From positions 186,001 through 250,000 of the forward strand of contig NZ_JAEKFI010000005.1 in the NCBI RefSeq assembly GCF_016650635.1: a DNA stretch of 64,000 nt, given 5' to 3'. A program made the translations under genes and the position numbers. Under the pieces are notes generated by a model. The model did no database searches. It was not told where the DNA came from and saw only the letters and a program-made list of their open reading frames with translations. The DNA comes from Pseudomonas sp. TH43. GTDB lineage: Bacteria; Pseudomonadota; Gammaproteobacteria; Pseudomonadales; Pseudomonadaceae. Of the stretch, positions 34,894-43,186 are shown one piece after another (position 1 is the stretch's first letter; the number at the start of each line of letters is the position of its first letter).

Positions 34894-35706
34894 TTAGCGG
34901 GCGGCGCCGAGCTGGCCTTTTTCGTCGGAGAAGACGATTTCCACCCGACGGTTCTGTGCCCGCCCGCGCTCGGAAGCGTTGGCGTCCACCGGGTATTCGT
35001 CGCCGTAGCCTTCGACTTGAATGCGTTTGTCCTCGATACCCAGATCCATCAGCACGTCAGCCACGGCTTGGGCGCGATCGCGAGACAGTTTGAGGTTCTC
35101 CTGCTTGCCGCCAGTACTGTCGGTGTAACCCTCGATACGCACCACGCGTTTCGGGTTCAGTTGCAGGAACTGCACAATCTTCAGCACTACACGGTTGGCG
35201 GAGTTTTTCAGCTCGGCCTCGCCGGTATCAAACAACACGTCGCCGAGGGTCATCACCAGACCCCGGTCGGTCTGCGTGGTGGCCAGCGCAACGATCTGCT
35301 CTTCCAGCCACTTGCCCTGTTGCTGCACGCTCAGCAGTTTCGATTCCCGCAGGGCCAGTTGCAGGCGCTGACGCTCCAATTCGAGCTTGGCGATGCGTTC
35401 TTCGTTGAGCACCTGATTGGTGTGCTCGCGGGCGATTTCGCTGTAGCGCTGGCTCAGGTAGGCGTAATGCACCACGTCCGAACCGCTGCCCCAGTAGGTC
35501 GACAGGCGATCGGCACGGGCCAGGGATTCTCCGGCACGGATCACGTCTTTCGGCGCGATGCGCAGCACGTTGGAGTCTTCTTTGACTTTCTGGAAGTCAG
35601 CGCCCGCCTCTTGCAGAGCCGATTCGCTGTGTTGACCGGCGCAGCCGTAGAGGCTCGCGCAACCGGCGAGGATCAGTGCACCGATGGCTTTGGACTTGGG
35701 GCTCAT
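34894..35706 (-). CDS. OmpA-family lipoprotein
   Basis: The product is 270 aa. It is an N-terminal lipoprotein (lipobox near LYGC, Cys22) with a helical middle (EERIAKLELERQRLQLALRE, probably coiled coil) and a C-terminal OmpA peptidoglycan-binding domain (GYTDSTGGKQENLKLSRDRA, then GYGDEYPVDAN and GRAQNRRVEIVF). It should tether the outer membrane to peptidoglycan. The start overlaps the DUF4398 gene stop by 4 bp, so the two are translationally coupled. Confidence 0.92.
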   Translation of the reverse strand: MSPKSKAIGALILAGCASLYGCAGQHSESALQEAGADFQKVKEDSNVLRIAPKDVIRAGESLARADRLSTYWGSGSDVVHYAYLSQRYSEIAREHTNQVLNEERIAKLELERQRLQLALRESKLLSVQQQGKWLEEQIVALATTQTDRGLVMTLGDVLFDTGEAELKNSANRVVLKIVQFLQLNPKRVVRIEGYTDSTGGKQENLKLSRDRAQAVADVLMDLGIEDKRIQVEGYGDEYPVDANASERGRAQNRRVEIVFSDEKGQLGAAR

Positions 35707-36059
35707 TGGGCATCTCCCAGTTGCTTGCGCAGACGGACGATGCGGGTGTTGAGCACATTCACCTGTTCTTCACTTTTCTGGGTCAGCACTTTGGCTTCAG
35801 CCAAACGTGCATCCAGCTCGGCCTGCTCGGCACGCATGCGCGCATTGCGATAGGACTCGTCAGCCATATTGCCTTTGGCGCGGTCGTACTTGGCTTCGGC
35901 CAGTTTCATTTCCGGCACGTCGTCGGCAGTGGCACCGACGGCCTTGGCCTGGGTGATGGCCTGCTCGGTGAGGCGCATTTGTTCATTGGGTGCCGGATCG
36001 CTGGCGCAACCGGCCAGGGCCAGAACGGCCACAGCCGCGAAAAGAGGTCGAATACTCAC
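35703..36059 (-). CDS. DUF4398 lipoprotein
   Basis: The product is 118 aa. A signal with lipobox LAGC (Cys18) precedes a helical, Ala/Glu-rich DUF4398 domain (EAKYDRAKGNMADESYRNAR, then AEQAELDARLAEAKV). It is commonly paired with an OmpA-family partner, as here with a 4-bp overlap, which suggests a joint envelope complex. It begins 9 bp after the solute-binding gene stops. Confidence 0.88.
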   Translation of the reverse strand: MSIRPLFAAVAVLALAGCASDPAPNEQMRLTEQAITQAKAVGATADDVPEMKLAEAKYDRAKGNMADESYRNARMRAEQAELDARLAEAKVLTQKSEEQVNVLNTRIVRLRKQLGDAQ

Positions 36060-36068
36060 TAAGAATCC

Positions 36069-36893
36069 CTACTGTTTTGGGGCACTGACAGGTTGTTGCT
36101 GCTGCGCCTTCCAGCGTTCGATATTGCGTTGCAGCGCGGCCTCTGTCAGTCCGGACGCGGGCAATTCTGTCATCTTTTTGGCCAACTGTCCGCGCAACCA
36201 CGGATCGTTGCAGGCTGAGTTGTGGGAAACCGCCAGGAACAGCCCCGGCCGATCAATGGGTTGCTCAAACGCCAGCAGGTCGTTGGTCATCCCCAATGCC
36301 TGTGCGGCGGCCACGCCCGAATAGCGACCGGCGAGTACATATTCCACTTCGCCGAGGAGCAATTTCTGCAGAGCCTGGGTAAGGTTTGCTGTACGGGTGA
36401 GGGTCAGATTCTGCTCGGCGAAAGTGCCAAATGCCTGGGTAATCCGAGACTTTTCCGACAACGCACCCGCGTGTCCATGGAGGTCTTTGGCCTCGCTGTA
36501 GACCAGTGTCGAGCCTTTGCGCGTCCACACCAGATAGTCGTTTTGCAGCAGCGGCGGGTAAATGTAGTCGAGGTTTTCCAGCTCATTAAAAGTCAGCGGC
36601 GCGTCTGCCAGCATGTCCATGCGCCCGCTGCGCACTTCATCAAGGGCTTGCGAGCGTTTGCCGGCATAAAGTAATTCGACCTTGATACCGAGATCTTTGG
36701 CCACTTGTTGCAACAGATCAGCGCTGGCTCCGATCAACTGCTTGGGATTTTGTGGATCCTGCCACAGGTAGGGCGGCGCATCCGGGCTGCCAGTGACGAC
36801 GAGGCGCTCGCACTTGCCGGCGGCCATAGCCAAACCCGGCAACAAGGCCAATCCCAGCAATACCGAGTAACGCAATCCGCAGCGCAGATCCAT
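36069..36893 (-). CDS. Periplasmic substrate-binding protein (SBP_bac_3-like)
   Basis: The product is 274 aa. A signal peptide (about 1-25, AMA-A) precedes a family-3 solute-binding fold (RLVVTGSPDAPPYLWQDPQN, then LIGASADLLQQVAKDLGIKV and MDMLADAPLTFNELENLDYI). Family members bind amino acids or act as sensors; no ABC permease is nearby. It leads an operon with the DUF4398 and OmpA-family lipoproteins, an unusual companion set that hints at envelope sensing rather than import (inference). Confidence 0.85.
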   Translation of the reverse strand: MDLRCGLRYSVLLGLALLPGLAMAAGKCERLVVTGSPDAPPYLWQDPQNPKQLIGASADLLQQVAKDLGIKVELLYAGKRSQALDEVRSGRMDMLADAPLTFNELENLDYIYPPLLQNDYLVWTRKGSTLVYSEAKDLHGHAGALSEKSRITQAFGTFAEQNLTLTRTANLTQALQKLLLGEVEYVLAGRYSGVAAAQALGMTNDLLAFEQPIDRPGLFLAVSHNSACNDPWLRGQLAKKMTELPASGLTEAALQRNIERWKAQQQQPVSAPKQ

Positions 36894-36920
36894 GGCAAAA
36901 CGCTCCCACTCAAATCCGAG

Positions 36921-36957
36921 ACAAAAAAAAGCCCGACCAAAAGGTCGGGCTCTTTAT
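36921..36957 (-). terminator. Rho-independent terminator after etfBA
   Basis: AGCCCGACC/GGTCGGGCT with loop AAAA, followed on the minus strand by eight or more T residues. It lies 17 bp past the etfA stop. Confidence 0.92.
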
Positions 36958-36973
36958 AAGTCAGGCTGCTGGA

Positions 36974-37903
36974 TTAGACCAGCTTCTCGAACTCGGGTAC
37001 CGCTTCGAACAGATCAGCCACGAGACCGTAATCGGCCACTTGGAAGATCGGCGCTTCTTCGTCCTTGTTGATCGCAACGATCACTTTGGAGTCTTTCATG
37101 CCGGCCAGGTGCTGGATCGCGCCGGAGATACCGACGGCAATGTACAGCTGAGGCGCAACGATCTTGCCGGTCTGACCGACCTGCATGTCGTTCGGTACGA
37201 AACCTGCGTCGACTGCCGCGCGCGAAGCGCCAACAGCAGCGCCCAGCTTGTCGGCCAGAGCGTACAGGTGTTTGAAGTTGTCGCCGTTCTGCATACCGCG
37301 GCCGCCGGAAACGACGATCTTGGCAGCGGTCAGCTCTGGACGATCGGACTTGGCCAGCTCTTCGCCAACGAAGCTCGAAGTGCCAGCGTTGTGCGCAGCA
37401 CCAACCGCTTCAACAGCAGCCGAACCACCTTCAGCAGCAACCGGGTCGAAACCGGTGGCACGCACGGTGATCACTTTGATCGCAGCAGTAGATTGCACGG
37501 TAGCAATGGCGTTACCGGCGTAGATCGGACGCTTGAAAGTGTCAGCGCTTTCGACCGAGATGATCTCGGAGATCTGGTCAACGTCCAGCTGAGCGGCAAC
37601 GCGCGGCAGGATGTTTTTGCCGTTGGAGGTCGCGGCAGCCAGGATGTGGCTGTAACCAGCGCCCAGCTCTGCAACCAGAGGAGCAACGTTTTCCGGCAGC
37701 TGATGCGCGTAAGCCGCGTTGTCAGCGTTGAGGACTTTGCTCACGCCAGCGATTTTCGCAGCGGCTTCAGCCACGGCGCCAGCGCCTTGGCCGGCAACCA
37801 GAACGTGAATGTCGCCACCGATTTTGGCAGCGGCAGCCACGGTGTTCAGTGTGGCCGGGGCCAGCACTTTGTTGTCGTGTTCAGCAATAACCAAGATAGT
37901 CAT
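36974..37903 (-). CDS. etfA: Electron transfer flavoprotein, alpha subunit
   Basis: The product is 309 aa. The C-terminal FAD-binding signature is visible (SGGRGMQNGDNFKHLYALAD, APQLYIAVGISGAIQHLAGM, KVIVAINKDEEAPIFQVADYG). EtfA pairs with EtfB to carry electrons from acyl-CoA and other dehydrogenases to ETF:ubiquinone oxidoreductase. The start codon directly abuts the etfB stop, so the subunits are coupled. The length is normal. Confidence 0.97.
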   Translation of the reverse strand: MTILVIAEHDNKVLAPATLNTVAAAAKIGGDIHVLVAGQGAGAVAEAAAKIAGVSKVLNADNAAYAHQLPENVAPLVAELGAGYSHILAAATSNGKNILPRVAAQLDVDQISEIISVESADTFKRPIYAGNAIATVQSTAAIKVITVRATGFDPVAAEGGSAAVEAVGAAHNAGTSSFVGEELAKSDRPELTAAKIVVSGGRGMQNGDNFKHLYALADKLGAAVGASRAAVDAGFVPNDMQVGQTGKIVAPQLYIAVGISGAIQHLAGMKDSKVIVAINKDEEAPIFQVADYGLVADLFEAVPEFEKLV

Positions 37904-38653
37904 TTAGATTACCTTCGCTTCGTTCTTGAGTTTTTCAACCAGTTCAGCCACCGACTTGACCTTGATACCTGCGCTGCGTGCAGCCGGCGCTTCGACTTTC
38001 AGGGTCTTGTTGGTGGAGGCGGTGGAAACGCCCAAAGCGTCCGGAGTCAGCACTTCAAGAGGCTTCTTCTTGGCTTTCATGATGTTTGGCAGGGACGCAT
38101 AACGCGGCTCGTTCAAACGCAGGTCGGTGGTGACGATTGCCGGCAGTTTCAGGGAAACGGTTTGCGCGCCGCCGTCGATTTCGCGGGTCACGGCAACGCT
38201 GTCACCGGAGACTTCGACTTTCGAAGCGAAAGTGCCCTGACCGTAACCGCTCAATGCAGCGAGCATCTGGCCGGTCTGGTTGTTGTCGCTATCGATCGCC
38301 TGTTTACCGAGGATCACCAGCTGAGGCTGTTCCTTGTCGACAACAGCTTTCAACAGTTTGGCCACGGCCAGCGAAGTCAGATCTTCAGCGGATTCGACGA
38401 GGATGGCACGGTCGGCACCCAGAGCCAGTGCGGTACGCAGCTGCTCCTGAGCGGTGGCCGGGCCGATGGAGACGACGACGATTTCAGTCGCAACACCTTT
38501 CTCTTTCAGGCGTACGGCTTCTTCCACTGCGATTTCGCAGAACGGGTTCATCGACATCTTGACGTTGGCGAGATCGACGCCGGAATTGTCCGCCTTGACG
38601 CGAACCTTGACGTTGTAATCCACAACGCGTTTGACAGCTACAAGAACCTTCAT
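37904..38653 (-). CDS. etfB: Electron transfer flavoprotein, beta subunit
   Basis: The product is 249 aa. The ETF-beta body is clear (MKVLVAVKRVVDYNVKVRVK, NPFCEIAVEEAVRLKEKG, ILGKQAIDSDNNQTGQMLAA, which includes the recognition and AMP-site loops). It forms the ETF heterodimer with EtfA. It is first of the two-gene operon and divergent from the ETF:ubiquinone oxidoreductase gene across a 550-bp control region. Confidence 0.97.
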   Translation of the reverse strand: MKVLVAVKRVVDYNVKVRVKADNSGVDLANVKMSMNPFCEIAVEEAVRLKEKGVATEIVVVSIGPATAQEQLRTALALGADRAILVESAEDLTSLAVAKLLKAVVDKEQPQLVILGKQAIDSDNNQTGQMLAALSGYGQGTFASKVEVSGDSVAVTREIDGGAQTVSLKLPAIVTTDLRLNEPRYASLPNIMKAKKKPLEVLTPDALGVSTASTNKTLKVEAPAARSAGIKVKSVAELVEKLKNEAKVI

Positions 38654-38729
38654 GGATTCCTCGTTACTCTCCGGTGAAAAGAAAGTCGCCTAGGCGAACC
38701 TGGCGGTTGATGCTCATCAGGCTAAAAGG

Positions 38730-38897
38730 GCACCTCTAAAAACGCCGACCTGGGTGCGGGGTGATTCACGTCGCGAAGCGCTGTGACCGTTCGTCAGTGG
38801 TGACTGACAAGTCATGAATCTTCACGCTGTGTAGACTGCGCGCCGAACCTGCGCTGCACATCACCTGCTACTGCCTGTGCCCTGTCTTTAGAGGTGC
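38730..38897. repeat. Spaced 11-bp inverted repeat, possible MITE-like element
   Basis: GCACCTCTAAA (38730-38740) and its exact reverse complement TTTAGAGGTGC (38887-38897) bound a 168-bp segment without coding features. This resembles terminal repeats of a small non-autonomous element, but no target-site duplication is visible. It could also be remnant or chance. Confidence 0.4.
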
Positions 38898-39031
38898 TCT
38901 TGAAACCGCCAGTCTGCCTACGACGAGCGCAAAACCGCCCGTATCTTGACCGGAACGCCTATTCCGGTCAATACGGCAAAATGGTCGTTCATAAGCCGCG
39001 CTTCTTTGATTTCTATGGGCTGGAGCCAATT

Positions 39032-39045
39032 CAAACAAACGTTTG
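39032..39045. promoter_or_regulatory. PsrA-like operator upstream of ETF-QO gene
   Basis: CAAACAAACGTTTG fits the PsrA box G/CAAAC-N2-4-GTTTG/C. It sits inside a wider imperfect palindrome (CCAAT...ATTGG, 39027-39052) whose right arm overlaps the -35 hexamer, a position suited to repression. PsrA is a TetR-type regulator that responds to long-chain fatty acids in Pseudomonas, and electron transfer flavoproteins serve beta-oxidation, so the link makes sense. Confidence 0.55.
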
Positions 39046-39047
39046 TA

Positions 39048-39076
39048 TTGGACGCTAGGAGTGGTGTAGATATAAT
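39048..39076 (+). promoter_or_regulatory. Sigma-70-type promoter of the ETF-QO gene
   Basis: TTGGAC (39048-39053), a 17-bp spacer and TATAAT (39071-39076) form a near-consensus promoter. The PsrA-like palindrome overlaps its -35 end. Confidence 0.65.
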
Positions 39077-39203
39077 GCGCCCCCTAGAGAGAAAGGTGGC
39101 TTCTCCTTTATCCCCCTTGACGTTAACGTAAAGGCATAACGGAAGCGACATCAAACCTCCAAATTAGAAAAAAAACTGTTGAGCCTTGAGTAGGAGATAG
39201 CCT

Positions 39204-40868
39204 GTGGAACGCGAATACATGGAATTCGACGTGGTCATCGTCGGTGCCGGCCCCGCTGGCCTGTCCGCCGCCTGCCGTCTGAAGCAGAAGGCCGCCGAAG
39301 CCGGTAAGGAAATCAGCGTCTGCGTGGTCGAAAAAGGCTCCGAAGTCGGCGCACACATCCTTTCCGGTGCCGTGTTCGAACCACGCGCTCTGAACGAACT
39401 GTTCCCGGACTGGAAAGAACTCGGCGCACCGCTGAACACACCGGTCACCCGCGACGACATTTTCGTGCTGAAAAACGCCGAAAACGCGCAAAAGATTCCA
39501 GACTTCTTTGTGCCCAAGACCATGCACAACGAAGGCAACTACATTATCTCCCTCGGCAACCTGTGCCGCTGGCTCGCCCAGCAGGCCGAGAACCTGGGCG
39601 TGGAAATCTACCCAGGCTTCGCCGCTCAGGAAGCGCTGATCGACGAGCAAGGCATCGTCCGCGGAATCATCACCGGTGATCTGGGCGTCGACCGCGAAGG
39701 CAACCCGAAAGAAGGCCTCTACACCCCTGGCATGGAACTGCGTGGCAAATACACGCTGTTCGCCGAAGGCTGCCGTGGCCACATCGGCAAGCAACTGATC
39801 AAGCGCTTCAACCTCGACAGCGATGCCGACGCCCAGCACTACGGCATCGGCCTGAAAGAAATCTGGGAAATCGACCCAGCCAAACACCAGCCAGGCCTGG
39901 TGGTGCACACCGCCGGTTGGCCACTGGACATAATGGGCACCGAGAACACCGGTGGATCGTTCCTCTATCACCTGGAAAACAACCAAGTGGTAGTTGGTCT
40001 GATCGTTGACCTGTCCTACAGCAACACTTACCTGTCGCCGTTCGACGAATTCCAGCGCCTCAAGCATCACCCGGTGCTGGCTCAGTACCTGGAAGGCGGC
40101 AAGCGCATCAGCTACGGCGCCCGCGCGATCTGTAAGGGCGGCCTGAACTCGCTGCCGAAAATGGTCTTCAAAGGCGGCGCGCTGATCGGTTGCGACCTCG
40201 GCACTCTGAACTTTGCCAAGATCAAAGGCAGCCACACTGCAATGAAATCCGGCATGCTCGCCGCGGAGTCGGTGGCTGAGGCGCTGTTCGCCGAGAAGGA
40301 CGGCACCGAAGAACTGACCACTTACGTCGACGCGTTCAAGAAGAGCTGGCTCTACGACGAACTGTTCGCCAGCCGCAACTTCGGCCCGGCGATCCACAAG
40401 TTCGGCGCCATCGTCGGCGGCGGTTTCAACTGGCTCGATCAGAACATCTTCGGCGGCAAACTGCCGTTCACCCTGCACGACACCAAGCCGGATTACGCTT
40501 GCCTCAAGCTCGCGGCCGACTGCAAGAAGATCGACTACCCGAAACCCGACGGCAAACTCAGCTTCGACAAACTCAGCTCGGTGTTCATCTCCGGTACCAA
40601 CCACGAAGAAGAACAGCCTTGCCACCTGAAGCTGGCCGACCCGAGCATCCCGATCAGCAAAAACCTGCCGCTGTACGACGAACCGGCGCAGCGCTACTGC
40701 CCGGCCGGTGTTTACGAAGTGATCACCAAGGAAGACGGCGAGAAGCGCTTCCAGATCAACGCCCAGAACTGCGTGCACTGCAAGACCTGCGACATCAAGG
40801 ACCCTTCGCAGAACATCACTTGGGTCACGCCGGAAGGCGCCGGCGGCCCGACTTACCCGAATATGTAA
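39204..40868 (+). CDS. Electron transfer flavoprotein-ubiquinone oxidoreductase
   Basis: The product is 554 aa. An N-terminal FAD motif VIVGAGPAGLSAACRL (residues 7-22) and a C-terminal 4Fe-4S cluster region (CPAGVYEV, NCVHCKTCDIKDP) match ETF-QO along the whole length. The enzyme takes electrons from reduced ETF and passes them to ubiquinone at the inner membrane. It is divergent from etfBA, so the three genes form one functional electron route. A terminator follows the stop. Confidence 0.96.
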   Translation: MEREYMEFDVVIVGAGPAGLSAACRLKQKAAEAGKEISVCVVEKGSEVGAHILSGAVFEPRALNELFPDWKELGAPLNTPVTRDDIFVLKNAENAQKIPDFFVPKTMHNEGNYIISLGNLCRWLAQQAENLGVEIYPGFAAQEALIDEQGIVRGIITGDLGVDREGNPKEGLYTPGMELRGKYTLFAEGCRGHIGKQLIKRFNLDSDADAQHYGIGLKEIWEIDPAKHQPGLVVHTAGWPLDIMGTENTGGSFLYHLENNQVVVGLIVDLSYSNTYLSPFDEFQRLKHHPVLAQYLEGGKRISYGARAICKGGLNSLPKMVFKGGALIGCDLGTLNFAKIKGSHTAMKSGMLAAESVAEALFAEKDGTEELTTYVDAFKKSWLYDELFASRNFGPAIHKFGAIVGGGFNWLDQNIFGGKLPFTLHDTKPDYACLKLAADCKKIDYPKPDGKLSFDKLSSVFISGTNHEEEQPCHLKLADPSIPISKNLPLYDEPAQRYCPAGVYEVITKEDGEKRFQINAQNCVHCKTCDIKDPSQNITWVTPEGAGGPTYPNM

Positions 40869-40886
40869 GTCGACACGCTGGACAAC

Positions 40887-40913
40887 AAGGCTCCCGAATC
40901 GGGGGCCTTTTTG
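40887..40913 (+). terminator. Rho-independent terminator of the ETF-QO gene
   Basis: AAGGCTCCCG/CGGGGGCCTT hairpin with a short AAT loop, followed by a run of T, about 20 bp past the stop. Confidence 0.85.
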
Positions 40914-40945
40914 TTGCCCATAATTCAGTGCATCACATCAATACC

Positions 40946-41035
40946 TGTGGGAGCTGGCTTGCCAGCGATGGCGGTGGATCAGGCGATATCTATGCTGAAT
41001 GTGCCGGCCTCATCGCTGGCAAGCCAGCTCCCACA
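40946..41035. repeat. REP palindrome (TGTGGGAGCTGGCTTGCC class)
   Basis: 25-bp arms, TGTGGGAGCTGGCTTGCCAG and mirror, enclose a 40-bp centre. It sits between the convergent ETF-QO and AraC genes. A second copy of this class is at 45422-45512. Confidence 0.88.
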
Positions 41036-41051
41036 ATGATTGTGTAAATCC

Positions 41052-41942
41052 TCAGGCAGCGCGTTCGTCGCCCGGGCTGCGCTCGAAGTAGCGTTTGTAC
41101 TCGCGGCTGAACTGCGACGTGCTCTGATACCCCACCCGATGCGCCACCTGCGCCACGCCCAGCCCTTCCGCGACGAGCAACGTCTGCGCCTTCAGGAGTC
41201 GCAAGCGCTTCAGATACTGCACCGGCGACAACAACGTGCTGCGCTTGAAATGCTCGTGAAACGTCGACACGCTCATATTCGCGCAACCGGCCAAAGTCTC
41301 GACATTCAACGGTTCAGTGTAATGCGCATGCAGATGACTGATCGACGCCGCCACGCGTGCGAACTGCCCCTGCTGTTCCACCAACGCGCGCAGCACATCA
41401 GCCTGCGGCCCACGCAGTGCAGTGAACAACAACTCACGCACTCGCGCCGGCCCGAGAATCTGGCATTCCAGCGGATCGTGCAGACAACTCAGCAAGCGCT
41501 CGACGCATCCGCGCATGGCGTCGTCCAGCACCACCGAAGTCATCGACTCGGGCGTCTGCGCCGGAATATGCCGGCCCGGCGCCAGCCCCATCGCCAGCAC
41601 CAGCTCACCGAGCAGCACCCGGTCAATCGCCACCGAAACACCCAGCAACGGCGCATCCGGCAAGGCAAAGGTTTCGCATTCGAACGGCACCGGCAGCGCC
41701 TGAATCAGATAATGCCCGGCACCGTACTCCATCGTCCGAGGCCCGAGAAACGCCAGTTTGCTGCCCTGGGCGATGATCATCAGGCTCGGCTCATAAATGT
41801 GCGGGCCACGGGCGACGTCGCAACTGGCGCGCAGCACCTGCACGCCCGCAAGCCCGGTCTGGCTATAACCATCGCGCAGCGCCAAAGGTTCGATCAGCGA
41901 AACCAGCCTGGCATTGGCATCAAGGTGACGGGTCAATTGCAT
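41052..41942 (-). CDS. AraC family transcriptional regulator
   Basis: The product is 296 aa. An N-terminal AraC-type sensing domain (about 1-180) is followed by two HTH units (ETLAGCANMSVSTFHEHFKR, then VAQVAHRVGYQSTSQFSREY with the family signature). ATG 41942 is preferred over TTG 41957 because GAAGA then lies at workable spacing. It is divergent from a zinc alcohol dehydrogenase gene 191 bp away, an arrangement like E. coli yqhC-yqhD, so it probably controls that gene (inference). Confidence 0.9.
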   Translation of the reverse strand: MQLTRHLDANARLVSLIEPLALRDGYSQTGLAGVQVLRASCDVARGPHIYEPSLMIIAQGSKLAFLGPRTMEYGAGHYLIQALPVPFECETFALPDAPLLGVSVAIDRVLLGELVLAMGLAPGRHIPAQTPESMTSVVLDDAMRGCVERLLSCLHDPLECQILGPARVRELLFTALRGPQADVLRALVEQQGQFARVAASISHLHAHYTEPLNVETLAGCANMSVSTFHEHFKRSTLLSPVQYLKRLRLLKAQTLLVAEGLGVAQVAHRVGYQSTSQFSREYKRYFERSPGDERAA

Positions 41943-42133
41943 CAAAGTGTTCTTCAAAAAAAATCATGGAAAAAGGGATAAAAGCATCATCGCAGATCCT
42001 TTTGCCAATGCGACCGATCAAACCCGCATGCCGGAGGATTAGGCATAAGACCCGGAGGAATCGTCATGGCCGCAGCGGCGGTCGGCGCCCAGAATGCGCC
42101 GCCTCACCTGTCATTGCTTTTGCGAGGTTTCAT

Positions 42134-43186
42134 ATGTACACCGCCATCGGCTACGCCGCCCAATCGGCCACCACGCCCCTCGCCCCGATGAAATTCGAAC
42201 GTCGCAGCCCGCGCGCCGACGACGTCGCTATCGAAATCCTCTACTGCGGCGTCTGCCACTCCGACATCCACCAGGCACGCAACGAATGGGGCATCGCTGT
42301 TTACCCGTTGATGCCCGGCCACGAGATCGTCGGAAAAGTCACCGCCGTCGGTGCGAATGTTACCCGTCACAAAGTAGGCGATCTGGTTGGCGTTGGCTGC
42401 ATGGTCGACTCCTGCCGCACCTGCGAAGCCTGCCAATCGAACCTTGAGCAATACTGCCTCGAAGGTCCGACCATGACCTACGCCACCCCGGATCGGGTCG
42501 ATGGCAGCAACACCATGGGCGGTTATTCGGACAGCATCGTCGTCAGCGAGCACTTCGTCGTACGCATCCCGGAGAAGCTCGATCTGGCCGCCGCCGCACC
42601 GATCCTCTGCGCCGGCATCACCACCTACTCGCCGCTCAAGCACTACGGCGTCAAGGCTGGCGACAAGGTCGGGATTCTCGGCATGGGTGGCCTCGGCCAT
42701 ATGGGCATCAAGTTCGCCAAAGCCATGGGCGCTGAAGTGACCTTGTTCACCCGTTCGGCGAGCAAGGCTGAGGAAGGTCGTCGTCAGGGCGCCGATCACG
42801 TGATCGTCTCCACCGACGACGAGCAGATGAAGGCCGCCGCCGGTCACTTCGACTTCCTGCTCGACACCATTCCGGTGCAGCACGACCTCAACCCCTACCT
42901 CGACACCTTGCGTTTCGACGGTGTGCACATTCTGGTCGGGCTGATCGAGCCGATCGATCCGCCAGTCCATGCCGCCAAACTGGTGCTGGGCCGTCGCGTG
43001 CTGGCCGGTTCGTTGATCGGTGGCGTCGCCGAAACCCAGGAAGTGCTGGATTTCTGCGCCGAGCACAACATCACCTGCGACATCGAAATGCTCGACATTC
43101 GCCAGATCAACGAGGCTTACGCCCGCATGATCGCTGGCGACGTGAAATACCGTTTCGTCATCGACATGGCAACGCTCAAGGTTTAA
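42134..43186 (+). CDS. Zinc-dependent alcohol dehydrogenase (YahK/cinnamyl-alcohol type)
   Basis: The product is 350 aa in the medium-chain dehydrogenase family. Catalytic zinc ligands appear in CGVCHSDIH and GHEIVGKV, structural-zinc Cys in CMVDSCRTCEACQSNLEQYC, and the cofactor loop is GMGGLGHMGIKFAKAMG. Relatives reduce a range of aldehydes with NADPH. ATG 42134 follows GAGG; the open frame back to 41966 crosses the shared promoter region. The stop overlaps the IclR gene end by 4 bp. Confidence 0.92.
   Translation: MYTAIGYAAQSATTPLAPMKFERRSPRADDVAIEILYCGVCHSDIHQARNEWGIAVYPLMPGHEIVGKVTAVGANVTRHKVGDLVGVGCMVDSCRTCEACQSNLEQYCLEGPTMTYATPDRVDGSNTMGGYSDSIVVSEHFVVRIPEKLDLAAAAPILCAGITTYSPLKHYGVKAGDKVGILGMGGLGHMGIKFAKAMGAEVTLFTRSASKAEEGRRQGADHVIVSTDDEQMKAAAGHFDFLLDTIPVQHDLNPYLDTLRFDGVHILVGLIEPIDPPVHAAKLVLGRRVLAGSLIGGVAETQEVLDFCAEHNITCDIEMLDIRQINEAYARMIAGDVKYRFVIDMATLKV

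Larger units (their letters stand above)
38654..39203. promoter_or_regulatory. Divergent control region of etfBA and the ETF-QO gene
   Basis: These 550 bp have no credible gene. They hold a spaced 11-bp inverted repeat (38730-38740 and 38887-38897), a palindromic PsrA-like operator (39032-39045) and a consensus-like sigma-70 promoter for the plus-strand gene (39048-39076). The ETF-QO leader (about 120 nt) is AT-rich and ends with AGGAGA before the start. Confidence 0.7.

Noticed and set aside
37040..38677. Plus-strand 545-residue open frame over etfBA
   Set aside because: It mirrors two verified etf genes; no ribosome site and no family features.
39123..40778. Minus-strand 551-residue open frame over the ETF-QO gene
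   Set aside because: The plus strand holds the FAD and Fe-S motifs of ETF-QO; the minus frame is a shadow.
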